From assembly GCA_041917975.1 (NCBI GenBank), contig JAYRWN010000299.1, positions 1 through 8,530 of the forward strand: a stretch of 8,530 nt of DNA, read 5' to 3'. The notes under the pieces are model-generated. The model ran no database searches. It was not told the origin of the DNA and saw only the letters and a program-made list of their open reading frames with translations. This document shows positions 1 to 7,441 of this stretch, piece after piece; position 1 is the stretch's first letter, and the number at the start of each line of letters is the position of its first letter. A program made the position numbers and the translations under genes. The DNA comes from JAYRWN01 sp041917975 (lineage in GTDB: Bacteria; Bacteroidota; Bacteroidia; Chitinophagales; Saprospiraceae).

Positions 1-2789
1 CCCGTACCCGCAATAACAGTGCTATTGATGCCTTGTCCGGGAAAGTTGCAGGGCTGACGGTAGCTTCGAATCCCCAGCCTGGCGGAGGCACGTCGGTTAT
101 AGTCCGAGGATTTGGCTCCGTGACTGGAAAAAATCAAGCCTTGTGGGTAGTAGATGGTGTGCCTATGAACAATGCTTCCAATGTTTCCGCCAACACGGTG
201 ATTAACTCTTTGGATGACTTTAACCGTTCGCAAGATTTTGGTAATCAATCTAACGATATCAATCCGGATGATATAGAATCATTAACCATCCTTAAAGGTG
301 CTGCCGCCACGGCACTATACGGATCAAGAGCTGCCAATGGAGCAGTGATCGTCACTACGAAATCAGGTAAAAATAATCAGGGGCTACAAGTAGATATAAC
401 CAGTTCTTTTACTCAGTCCGAAGTAAATCGATTGCCTCGTTTACAATCTACTTACGGTCAGGGTTGGAATGGCCTGTATGCTACGGAAGAAAATGGAAGT
501 TGGGGACCGCGGGCTGATGGCAAACTCAGGTTATGGGGCAATACGGTGGAAAATTCGCGACAACTCAAACCATTTATTATCCTTGATGAAAATCTGCGGG
601 ATTTTTATGGATATGGTCGGGCCTACTCCAACTCTATTTCCATTACCGGGGGGAACGACGCGGCAAATTTTCGCCTAAGTTATGGCAACACATTCGATGA
701 TGGCGTGGTACCTACCGATGCCGACTCTTATAAACGGCATACTCTTGGCTTTAAAGGTGAGGTCTCTAACAAACGCATTACAGTGGGGGCATCACTAAAT
801 GTGTTATTAAAAACCCAGAAAGCACTGGCTACCGGGCAGGGTGATGATGCCGGCGCTGGTAAAGTTCTTTTTCAGGAATTAATCCAACTGCCTCGTGATA
901 TTTCCATTATTGACTTGAAAGATTATAAAAGTCAATTTAACAATCTGGATAATTATTTCACACCTTATGCTCAGAATCCCTACTTTATTTTAGGTGAACA
1001 AGGAAATAAATATCTGGAAAACCGATTTTATGGCAATGCCTTTATTAAATACAATTTATTTGATGATTTAGACTTGACATGGAAATTAGGAGGGGATATT
1101 TCAAATTCAGATTTGGCGGATTGGGGAAATGTCGCTCATATCACCCCAGGATCTCCAAATTCCACAGCGAATGATGTCGTTGGTAGAGTATCAGAGACCA
1201 GCATAAACCTCCAGCAACTAAATAGTGATTTACTTATAAGTTATAAAAAAGAACTGACCAATAAATTGGATTTCAGTTTGACCTTGGGTCATAATGTTAA
1301 TACCAATTATTCAAAGTCGGTAGTTTCTTTAATTACTAACTTGACCATACCCGGTTTTTATAACCTCTCTAATTCTACCACCAGCCCTATATCACAGAGC
1401 AATTTAGTCCAGAAACGACTCATCGGTGTATTCGGTATTTTGGATGTCAATTATAATAATTGGCTGTATGCCACTTTCCAAGCTCGCAACGATTGGTCAT
1501 CCACATTACCAGCTGAGAACAACAGCTTCTTTTATCCTGCTGTGACTTTGTCTGGTATTATTTCGGATGCCCTAAGAATAAACGGACCCACACTTTCCTT
1601 CTTAAAAGTAAGAGCATCATTAGCTCAGGTTGGAAATGATGCTCCTGCTTACTCTATAGTACCTATATATACGGCCGCCATAGCCCGAGCCGGATTATTC
1701 GGGACAGTTAATTTTCCGATTAGTGGCGTGAATGCCTTCGAAGTAGGAGATATTCGCGGTAATAATCAACTAAAACCTGAAATCACCTCCGAGCTTGAAT
1801 TTGGATTGGATGCTCGGTTTTTTAAAAACAGGGTAGGATTAGATGTTGCCTTGTATAATCGCACCACGACCAACCAAATTATTAATGTTGAAAAAGACCC
1901 CAGTTCAGGATACCTCAATCAGGTTTCAAACATCGGGGAAATTAATAATCGGGGTGTCGAATTAGTGGTAAGCTTGACACCTGTAAAAAACAAAAACTTC
2001 CAGTGGGACTTGAATTACAATTTTACCAAAAATCGTAACGAAGTGGTTTCCTTGGGAGCCGGAAATACCTCATTGGTCTTAAATACCGCTTATGACGCCG
2101 AACTGCGTGCTGAGGAAGGTAAACCTGTAGGCGCCATCTACATACCTACGGTACTGACTAATGAAGAAGGTGCTCCTGTAGTGAATGCAGCGAATGGACT
2201 TCCTTTGGCTGCATCGGAAAAGAAGTATATGGGTAGCGCCAACCCTGATTATGTAATGGGTATAGCTAATACATTGAGTTATCAGAATTGGAAATTATCA
2301 TTTAATCTCGATTACAGGCAGGGTGGTGTATTTTGGTCATACACCGCACAATTAAATTATTTTGTTGGTCACGCCTGGAAAAGTCAATACAACGACCGGC
2401 AACCTTTCATCATACCCGGATCGGTAAATCAATTGGCTTCCGGTGAATTTGTGGAAAATACGACACCTGTATCCCGGGCAGATATTTTTACCTACTGGGG
2501 AAGTACCACTGCTACTACTGAGAATGAAATTCTTGATAAAACTTTTGTCAAGTTACGTAACCTCTCATTGTCTTATGAATTGCCTCAGGAATGGGTGAAA
2601 AGATTGAAAATAAAGCGCGCCGGAGTAACGGTTTACGGACGTAATTTAGCTTTATGGACCCCATCATCGAATCATTTTGTGGATCCGGAAGGTTCAACCT
2701 TTGGATTGGACCTATCTTCTCAGATAGGAGAGTTTGCCACCAGTCCTTCTACGGCCAGTTATGGCATTACATTTAATCTTTCATTCTAA
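1..2789 (+). CDS. SusC/RagA-family TonB-dependent outer-membrane transporter, 5'-truncated by window edge
   Basis: This is the outer-membrane barrel of a SusCD importer, which takes up ligands held under the SusD lid using TonB/ExbBD energy. About 928 residues are visible. The frame is open from base 3 through a TTG at 33, so the true start lies upstream. Missing are the signal peptide, the carboxypeptidase-regulatory-like domain, the TonB box and the start of the plug (roughly 100-150 residues, judging by usual family length). The plug remainder has the SusC pattern SGKVAGLTV, then VIVRGFGS and LWVVDGVPMNN. At about 252-368 comes the SusC/RagA signature: NDINPDDIESLTILKGAA, then ALYGSRAANGAVIVTTKSG. 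The rest is beta-barrel strands rich in Asn, Tyr and Phe, ending YGITFNLSF with the C-terminal Phe typical of BAM-assembled barrels. The SusD-like gene follows after 12 bases. Family is near certain. The peptide substrate is inferred only from the neighbouring lipoproteins. Confidence 0.96.
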   Translation, partial: RTRNNSAIDALSGKVAGLTVASNPQPGGGTSVIVRGFGSVTGKNQALWVVDGVPMNNASNVSANTVINSLDDFNRSQDFGNQSNDINPDDIESLTILKGAAATALYGSRAANGAVIVTTKSGKNNQGLQVDITSSFTQSEVNRLPRLQSTYGQGWNGLYATEENGSWGPRADGKLRLWGNTVENSRQLKPFIILDENLRDFYGYGRAYSNSISITGGNDAANFRLSYGNTFDDGVVPTDADSYKRHTLGFKGEVSNKRITVGASLNVLLKTQKALATGQGDDAGAGKVLFQELIQLPRDISIIDLKDYKSQFNNLDNYFTPYAQNPYFILGEQGNKYLENRFYGNAFIKYNLFDDLDLTWKLGGDISNSDLADWGNVAHITPGSPNSTANDVVGRVSETSINLQQLNSDLLISYKKELTNKLDFSLTLGHNVNTNYSKSVVSLITNLTIPGFYNLSNSTTSPISQSNLVQKRLIGVFGILDVNYNNWLYATFQARNDWSSTLPAENNSFFYPAVTLSGIISDALRINGPTLSFLKVRASLAQVGNDAPAYSIVPIYTAAIARAGLFGTVNFPISGVNAFEVGDIRGNNQLKPEITSELEFGLDARFFKNRVGLDVALYNRTTTNQIINVEKDPSSGYLNQVSNIGEINNRGVELVVSLTPVKNKNFQWDLNYNFTKNRNEVVSLGAGNTSLVLNTAYDAELRAEEGKPVGAIYIPTVLTNEEGAPVVNAANGLPLAASEKKYMGSANPDYVMGIANTLSYQNWKLSFNLDYRQGGVFWSYTAQLNYFVGHAWKSQYNDRQPFIIPGSVNQLASGEFVENTTPVSRADIFTYWGSTTATTENEILDKTFVKLRNLSLSYELPQEWVKRLKIKRAGVTVYGRNLALWTPSSNHFVDPEGSTFGLDLSSQIGEFATSPSTASYGITFNLSF

Positions 2790-2801
2790 AAAACCTTGAT
2801 C

Positions 2802-4274
2802 ATGCAACGCAAGTTTTCATGGATTGTCCTCTGGTCTTTAGTATTATTTAGTCAATGTTCTGACTTCCTGGCAGTTAACATTGATCCGAATAACCCGACT
2901 GAAGTGGATGTTAACCTGATTATCCCATCAGCCCAATTACACATAGCAGGAATAGTGAATGGTGATTTTGGAATTGTGGGTGGTATTTGGTCACAACATT
3001 GGACCCAAAGTCATGTCGCTTCACAATATCGAGAAGAAGACCGTTATGCACTCCGCAATACAGACTATAATACGGCCTGGGCTGATCTTTATTCAGATGC
3101 ATTGATTGATTTGGCCGTCGTAAGAAAAAAATCCGCTGAGGCTAATAATTGGGCAGCTTATTTACAAGCGACGTCCTTAATGGCTTATACTTATCAAATT
3201 GTGGTTGATTTTTATGACCAAATTCCATTTCAGGAGGCTTTGCGCAGCGATGAAGGTATTGAAGCGCCGAAATTTGATGATGGTGTACAGGTCTATGATG
3301 GATTGATAAATATGTTGGATGAAGCCTTAAATAAAGATATTTATGCACCCACGTCCTTAGCGATAGGCACCGATTTTGTTTTTGGTCATTTGTCCAAATC
3401 CAATCAAATCGATGCATGGGTGCGCTTTGCCAATACCCTGAAGTTAAAAATCTATTTACGTCAAACAAAAGTTCGTCCACAAGTAGCCAAAGCTGGAATT
3501 GAAAACTTATTATCCTCCAAGACTTCATTTTTAGCTACTCCTGCTAAAATTTCGGTGTTTATTGACGAAGCAAATAAAAGTTACCCATTATATGAAACTG
3601 ATCGACGTCAATTAAATGTGCGCAGCAATTTGCGCGCCAGCCATACATTTCTTTCATTTTTACAGGAGAACAGTGACCCTCGCTTGAACATTTATTTTAC
3701 CCCCGGTTCAAATGGACATTTCGGTTTATTACAAGGAGATTTTAACGCACTCACTTCTGTTATCGCTCCAGCTGCGCCTAGTGTTGCTAACCTTTCTCCG
3801 ACCTCATCATTTTATTTCTTCACGTTGGATGATATATATTTTATGCTCTCGGAAGCCCACCTCAGGTTTGGCGATAGTCGGGAAGCTCAGAATTATTATC
3901 GCTTGGCGGTGACTGGTGCATTTAGTAGAGTTGGTGCAGACCTGCAGGATTTTTTGGAGCCTGGAGGAGCTTACGCCTATCCGGATGCAAATTTTACCGA
4001 AAGGTTACACGCCATTATGACTCAGAAATGGGTAGCAGCGGTAGAGCGCGGTTATGAGTCTTTTTTTGATCAAAACAGGACCGGGATTCCAGCCATTTCT
4101 CCCGTCCGTGGCGATGATCCGGCTTATGTGCCCGGACAACTGACTTATTCTATTACCGGCTCTACCGGGAGCTTATTTCCCAAACGTTTAATCTTTCCAG
4201 ATATCACCCGTAGAAATAATCCCAATACACCGGCAGAAGTTCCTTTAACCGTGCCGGTATGGTGGGCTAAATAA
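2802..4274 (+). CDS. SusD/RagB-family nutrient-binding outer-membrane lipoprotein (SusD-like_2 type)
   Basis: This is the surface lipoprotein lid that captures ligand and closes over the SusC barrel. The ATG at 2802 gives 490 residues beginning MQRKFSWIVLW. A TTG two codons earlier (2796) is in frame but less likely. Lys/Arg, a hydrophobic core and Cys19 form a lipoprotein signal. The residues before Cys (LFSQC) have Gln at -1, which departs from the usual Gly/Ala/Ser. The mature start SDFLAVNIDPNNPTEV and IIPSAQLHIAG (residues 20-50) are typical of the SusD-like_2 branch. Helical TPR-like stretches follow, for example GGIWSQHWTQSH and YREEDRYALRNTDYNTAW (60-93), and YTYQIVVDFYDQIPFQEAL (129-147). 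Late SusD features are DDIYFMLSEAHLRFG (343-357), IMTQKWVAAVERGYESFFD (405-423) and the C-terminal PVWWAK. Length is normal for the family. The gene lies 12 bases after SusC and 28 bases before the next lipoprotein gene. Confidence 0.95.
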   Translation: MQRKFSWIVLWSLVLFSQCSDFLAVNIDPNNPTEVDVNLIIPSAQLHIAGIVNGDFGIVGGIWSQHWTQSHVASQYREEDRYALRNTDYNTAWADLYSDALIDLAVVRKKSAEANNWAAYLQATSLMAYTYQIVVDFYDQIPFQEALRSDEGIEAPKFDDGVQVYDGLINMLDEALNKDIYAPTSLAIGTDFVFGHLSKSNQIDAWVRFANTLKLKIYLRQTKVRPQVAKAGIENLLSSKTSFLATPAKISVFIDEANKSYPLYETDRRQLNVRSNLRASHTFLSFLQENSDPRLNIYFTPGSNGHFGLLQGDFNALTSVIAPAAPSVANLSPTSSFYFFTLDDIYFMLSEAHLRFGDSREAQNYYRLAVTGAFSRVGADLQDFLEPGGAYAYPDANFTERLHAIMTQKWVAAVERGYESFFDQNRTGIPAISPVRGDDPAYVPGQLTYSITGSTGSLFPKRLIFPDITRRNNPNTPAEVPLTVPVWWAK

Positions 4275-4275
4275 G

Positions 4276-4290
4276 AATTAATTAATTAAT
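4276..4290. repeat. Short AATT tandem repeat in SusD-lipoprotein spacer
   Basis: The tetranucleotide AATT is repeated about 3.75 times just after the SusD stop and 12 bases before the next ATG. It lies in the presumed leader of the third gene and leaves that region AU-rich and unstructured, with no Shine-Dalgarno sequence, as is common in Bacteroidota. No function can be assigned. Confidence 0.7.
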
Positions 4291-4302
4291 CATTTTTTGA
4301 TT

Positions 4303-4959
4303 ATGAAACAAACAAAAATAATCTTAATTATTGGCATGCTCGTTATTTGGTGGAGTTGTGAACGAGAAACGGTTACCGGGAATGTGTCCAGAGTCACTTA
4401 TTTTGTAGACTTGATTCTGAAAGGAGAGGAATTGATTTTTTTAAAACTGAATGAAAATTTTACCGATCCTGGTGCAGAAGCCAACGAAAAAGGGGCACCG
4501 GTCACGGTCACCAAAAAAGGAGCAGTTTCTACTGCGACGGCCGGTTTTTATCGCCTAAGTTATTCTGCCAGCAATAGTGATGGGTTTTCTTCAGAGGTAA
4601 CCCGCACGGTCATCGTTTACGAAGATAAACCGGTCACAGGTATTTATAATGGTACACGCGTTGGACGCACCGGTGGTCTAATATTAATTTCGTCAAACCC
4701 TGATGGCTCATTTCATATATCCGATTTGTTAGGAGGGTATTACGAATATGGTCAAGGATTTGGTCCTGATTATGCGGCACCCGCCACTCTTACTCTTAAT
4801 GGCAATGAATTTACCACTCCCGGTGGACTCTGTGCTTTTGGACCGGTTGATGTATCTAATGCCCATGTATCTGATGACCAGCGCACTTGGGAATGGACCA
4901 TCACTCTGACTGATTTTGCTTTTGGTTTTAATGTGAAACTGACTAAAATTACCGAATAA
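4303..4959 (+). CDS. SusCD-associated lipoprotein: Ig-like (DUF5011-type) domain plus BT_2262-like C-terminal domain
   Basis: This is a probable surface lipoprotein accessory to the SusCD pair. The ATG at 4303 gives 218 residues (MKQTKIILIIGML...). A TTG two codons upstream is less likely. The signal peptide ends VIWWSC with Cys19. Ser at -1 is standard, but Trp at -2 and -3 is unusual. Residues 31-106 are one Ig-like domain of the DUF5011 type, with NENFTDPGAEA (50-60), a VTVTKKGAVSTATAGFYRL strand pair (67-85) and the closing EVTRTVIVYE. Residues 112-218 begin VTGIYNGTRVGRTGG and contain GGLCAFGP, and resemble the domain that follows this Ig domain in BT_2262-like proteins. The gene is 28 bases after SusD and 14 before the Lipid_bd gene. 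In B. thetaiotaomicron the equivalent lipoprotein is part of the BT2261-2264 complex. The Ig assignment is firm. The second domain name is from memory of the family, and its role is inferred. Confidence 0.85.
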   Translation: MKQTKIILIIGMLVIWWSCERETVTGNVSRVTYFVDLILKGEELIFLKLNENFTDPGAEANEKGAPVTVTKKGAVSTATAGFYRLSYSASNSDGFSSEVTRTVIVYEDKPVTGIYNGTRVGRTGGLILISSNPDGSFHISDLLGGYYEYGQGFGPDYAAPATLTLNGNEFTTPGGLCAFGPVDVSNAHVSDDQRTWEWTITLTDFAFGFNVKLTKITE

Positions 4960-4973
4960 GAAAATGTAAGATT

Positions 4974-5462
4974 ATGAAAAAATTAAATTATTTATTTTCA
5001 GTCTTGATTTGCTTTGTTTTAGCAATTGTTCCCGCATGTGATTTAGGAGATGAGCCACCTATCGGAGGAACTCTTTTAGAAAAAATGTCCGGTGAATGGT
5101 GGGTGAAAATTTATTTGCAAGGTGATGAGGTGTTAGGTTATACCTTACTAAGTACTTACAACACCTCTTCTAATAATGAGGTAGATTTATTTGTGGATGA
5201 TCATGAAGTATGGCCTTGCAAAGTGACTTCGAAAGCTAATTTACGCGACAATTCTTTCTCCGGGAGTAATCTTAAGAATTATTATTCAGAGGACATTTTA
5301 GTAAATATACTTGAAGGGAAAATAATCCCAGGAGTGGCTACGACTACTGGCGGCAATGTTTCAGATTCATTATACATCCGGTTTAAATTTTCGGATGACC
5401 CCGATCATGAATATATTTATGCAGGATATAAAAGAACCGGATTTTTAGAAGATGAGCATTGA
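4974..5462 (+). CDS. Small lipoprotein of the Lipid_bd (BT2261-like) family
   Basis: This is a 162-residue predicted lipoprotein, the last gene of the SusCD set. The ATG at 4974 lies 14 bases after the previous stop. The signal peptide runs MKKLNYLFSVLI to a good lipobox, VPAC (Cys22), followed by the acidic mature start DLGDEPP. The body is a compact beta-rich domain: SGEWWVKIYLQGDE (39-52), LLSTYNTSSNNEVDLFVDD (58-76), SFSGSNLKNYY (94-104), NILEGKIIPGVATTTGG (111-127), DSLYIRFKFSDD (131-142) and the end YAGYKRTGFLED. This pattern matches the Bacteroidota family called lipid-binding putative hydrolase (Lipid_bd). That name is historical: I see no catalytic motif, and members next to SusCD are better viewed as accessory subunits. 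By analogy with BT2261 it would sit on the outside of the SusCD complex. Its function there is not known to me. Confidence 0.85.
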   Translation: MKKLNYLFSVLICFVLAIVPACDLGDEPPIGGTLLEKMSGEWWVKIYLQGDEVLGYTLLSTYNTSSNNEVDLFVDDHEVWPCKVTSKANLRDNSFSGSNLKNYYSEDILVNILEGKIIPGVATTTGGNVSDSLYIRFKFSDDPDHEYIYAGYKRTGFLEDEH

Positions 5463-5936
5463 TTTTAATAATTTATTATCTTCCATATTTAAGAGTAATA
5501 CTTTTAAAATATACGATGGTTATATTTAAAGGCACTTATTATAGCTGGTTTTATTGGGAGACAGTATTTATACTGAATCACAGGTTTAATTTTACAATTC
5601 AATAAACTATTCTGGTCAGGTTAGGTAAGCAAAAGAAGAATGTTGAGATGTACGAATAGATCTGGTTTCCTCTATGATTAAAATTAATAATTAAATATCC
5701 GGTTTAGAGTTAACCAACTTTTTCCTCAAATTAGTTCTTGTCTGGAAGAAGATTTATGTGCCTGCCACTAACATCTAAGAATATAATTCGCAATTAAATA
5801 TGAATCCTATTTGCCAAGATGTGTGGAGAAATCTTACCTAATCGTTACTTATTTACGTTGGTAGCAATGCATTGAATAAATCATTGATCTCAGGGACACT
5901 GGGTATCTTCCAATAAATATCAAAGCGCCTTGATGT
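5463..5936. other. AT-rich spacer between convergent genes; no gene found
   Basis: Both strands are broken by frequent stops, and I see no RNA gene. The importer operon enters from the left and the kinase gene from the right, so transcripts converge here, yet I find no strong GC stem with a T-run for either. The best small symmetries are a 14-base palindrome CAGTATTTATACTG at 5562-5575 and a weak 6-bp stem around 5492-5506 (AAGAGT/ACTTTT). The segment at 5856-5936 reads as open, protein-like sequence on the minus strand and is listed separately. Confidence 0.7.
5853..5936 (-). other. Open 27-codon tail after the kinase stop, possible gene remnant
   Basis: Directly after the kinase stop codon (5937-5939) the same reading frame stays open for 27 codons, to a TAA at 5853-5855. 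The conceptual peptide contains RRFDIYWKIP, then SVPEINDLFNALLPT. Its look (aromatic and hydrophobic alternation, Pro-Glu-Ile then a short amphipathic helix) is more protein-like than the stop-rich sequence beyond it. It loosely recalls the end of a receiver domain, where a Lys-Pro is followed by a short helix. There is no start codon, so it would be a relic, a read-through extension or chance. Confidence 0.2.
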
Positions 5937-7106
5937 TTAACCGACTTGTTTAAGCGTCGGTGTTTGCTGAATTGGAATGGTAAGACTACAATTTACCGTA
6001 TGGCTTATTGCCTCATTATTAAGTTTAAGTGTATATTGGCTATCAAATAATATGGCCAGCCTTTTGTGCAGGTTGGTAAGTCCTATATGCCGATGAGGCG
6101 TTGATAGCTGCGTTCCTACTGGAATTCCGTTATTAATCACCTGGATATTTATCTCCCCGTTTTCCACAGCAATTCTCACCTCAATAATTAACTCCTGATT
6201 TTTACGCCAGCCATGTTTTATAGCGTTTTCCACCAATGGTTGGATAATCTTACTGGGCACATACAGGTTTAACTGGTCGGCATTACAATGAATGCGTAGA
6301 TGGAGTTTTTCCCCGTACCTAATCTTTTCCAGCGCATAGTAGGCCTCGGTAAACTCTAATTCACGGTCCAGAGAAACCCAAACTTCATTTTGATCTAAAT
6401 GTTTGTCGGTCCATGAAGCCAGAGCGTCGATCATGCGGGAGGCTCTTTCCTGATCATGGTGGTATAAATACCTGATGCCTGATAGATAGTTACCTAGGAG
6501 ATGCGGGTCCATTTCCTTAATTAAGGTGTGAATACGTTCATAGCCTAAAGCATTCAACAATAAAAGTTGTGCTGTCTTCTTTTGATGATACGAGACGATG
6601 AAAAAATAGGCATAAGTAAAACCGGCAAAGAACAAATAAATCAGCACTTGACGGTCTATTTCCATAAGATAGAACTTGACCAGGGATCTAGAGTCAGGTA
6701 ACTTGACCAAAGGAAAATAAAGCATCATAAAGTGGACCAGGGCAAACGAAAGAAAAGATAAGCCGATACCTACAACCAGATGAAATACTATACTCGACTT
6801 CACTGAATAACCATGTTTTATCAGATGTCGGGCCAGATACCAGGTGCCAGCTAGCAGGATTAGTCCTACGAATAAAGAACATAGCCTGGGTGCAAAAAGA
6901 TCTATTAGATGATAAGGTTCCTGATATAACCTGTAAATATGTACGTTTTTGAGTAACGTGACACTTTGGACAAAGACCCAAATAAATAACATTAATAATA
7001 AGAACGTCCTTTCTTTAAAGAGATTTTTCGGGATGACTAAATCATCTACGTTTTTGAGATGAAGTTCATGGATTTGATTGCCAGGTTGTCTTTCTTTTGT
7101 GGACAT
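5937..7106 (-). CDS. LytS/YehU-type sensor histidine kinase (His_kinase family), four membrane helices
   Basis: This is a membrane sensor kinase expected to autophosphorylate on His and pass phosphate to a response regulator, usually of the LytTR type. The ATG at 7106 gives 389 residues. An in-frame TAA at 7121-7119 limits the start to this codon. Four hydrophobic segments (about 34-53, 72-92, 105-130 and 153-172) are followed by the His_kinase domain. The H box is DPHLLGNYLSG, with His202. The consensus PHFLFN has become PHLLGN, so both Phe residues are lost while His and Asn are kept. The N box is PSKIIQPLVENAIKHG (284-299) and matches the family well. The G region is INNGIPVG (324-331), with Asn where DNG is usual, then HIGLTNLHKRLAILF (340-354). 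No separate sensor domain is seen, so sensing would be through the membrane part. No regulator gene adjoins it, and its link to the convergent importer operon is unproven. Confidence 0.93.
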   Translation of the reverse strand: MSTKERQPGNQIHELHLKNVDDLVIPKNLFKERTFLLLMLFIWVFVQSVTLLKNVHIYRLYQEPYHLIDLFAPRLCSLFVGLILLAGTWYLARHLIKHGYSVKSSIVFHLVVGIGLSFLSFALVHFMMLYFPLVKLPDSRSLVKFYLMEIDRQVLIYLFFAGFTYAYFFIVSYHQKKTAQLLLLNALGYERIHTLIKEMDPHLLGNYLSGIRYLYHHDQERASRMIDALASWTDKHLDQNEVWVSLDRELEFTEAYYALEKIRYGEKLHLRIHCNADQLNLYVPSKIIQPLVENAIKHGWRKNQELIIEVRIAVENGEINIQVINNGIPVGTQLSTPHRHIGLTNLHKRLAILFDSQYTLKLNNEAISHTVNCSLTIPIQQTPTLKQVG

Positions 7107-7175
7107 ATCCGATGTGAGTTAGGTTAACATTATTGACAGCTCCTCAAAGCCTTTTCACAGCATTCCTTCATGCAT

Positions 7176-7236
7176 CTGATTAATAAAACCTCTGACTTAT
7201 ACACATTCGTGCTGGGTCAAACGTCTTTATTATCAG
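7176..7236. repeat. Imperfect inverted repeat overlapping element copy A
   Basis: CTGATTAATAAA (7176-7187) can pair with TTTATTATCAG (7226-7236) with one bulged T, closing a loop of 38 bases. The right arm runs into the first bases of element copy A. The stem is AU-rich and its loop long, so it may be chance. Confidence 0.35.
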
Positions 7237-7294
7237 TGAGAGTTTTTTTATTAAATCTTGAAAGGAGGTTGGTAACAGTATCAGCCTCTTTTTT
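7235..7294 (+). repeat. Element copy A (AGTGAGAG-T7 box plus terminator hairpin)
   Basis: This copy starts AGTGAGAGTTTTTTT (7235-7249). Its hairpin's GAGGTT arm begins at 7265, 30 bases from the element start. Copy B at 7442 has the same 14-base box (AGTGAGAG plus six T) and the same 30-base spacing to its own GAGGTT arm, while the linker and loop sequences differ. Weaker similarity extends left of both boxes, where CGTCTT occurs at 7222-7227 and 7430-7435. Conserved box and stem with variable loop suggest selection on structure. It may be a small RNA with its terminator, or a repeat family. Confidence 0.6.
7265..7294 (+). terminator. Rho-independent terminator-like hairpin, copy A
   Basis: A 9-bp stem pairs 7265-7273 with 7280-7288 (GAGGTTGGT with ATCAGCCTC, two G-U pairs) around the loop AACAGT. 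Six T (7289-7294) follow at once, the classical layout for plus-strand termination. No plus-strand protein gene lies upstream within 1.7 kb, so it would end a short non-coding transcript or antisense transcription. Confidence 0.65.
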
Positions 7295-7380
7295 GTATAT
7301 GAGCCTGAATTTCAAAAATTTACAATCCCCATTCGATGATGCTTGCCCGTCGAAATAACCATGATTAACCAAGGGCATAG

Positions 7381-7435
7381 AAAAAATAAAAAAAAAGACG
7401 ATTATAGGACACTAATCCGTCTTCATAATCGTCTT
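7381..7435 (-). terminator. Strong intrinsic terminator for minus-strand transcription
   Basis: An 11-bp perfect inverted repeat, AAGACGATTAT (7395-7405) with ATAATCGTCTT (7425-7435), encloses a 19-base loop. Read on the minus strand it is followed by nine T, one A and six T (complement of 7396-7381; the first two T belong to the stem). It suits ending the transcript of the gene at 7581-8530, about 145 bases past its stop. On the minus strand the 5' arm is partly repeated in the loop (AAGACGATTATG then AAGACGGATTAG), so the 3' arm could pair with either copy. Confidence 0.8.
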
Positions 7436-7441
7436 ACTAAT

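Noticed and set aside
3142..3528. Minus-strand open frame of 128 codons inside the SusD gene
   Set aside because: It is a shadow of the SusD reading frame. The SusD product is full length and family-typical, while the antisense peptide is rich in His, Trp and Leu with no domain.
672..4563. Shared 12-mer CGCCTAAGTTAT in SusC (near 672) and in the Ig lipoprotein (near 4552)
   Set aside because: Both encode Arg-Leu-Ser-Tyr in a beta strand. With no similarity around it, it is coincidence of codons.
7107..7175. Kinase promoter (TTTG and TAATGTTA upstream of the start)
   Set aside because: A TTTG lies upstream, but no TAnnTTTG box at the right distance can be matched, so a site call would be guesswork.
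7170..7358. Plus-strand open frame of 62 codons in the kinase-unknown gene spacer
   Set aside because: It runs straight through element copy A and its terminator hairpin, has no recognisable motif, and its composition is not coding-like.
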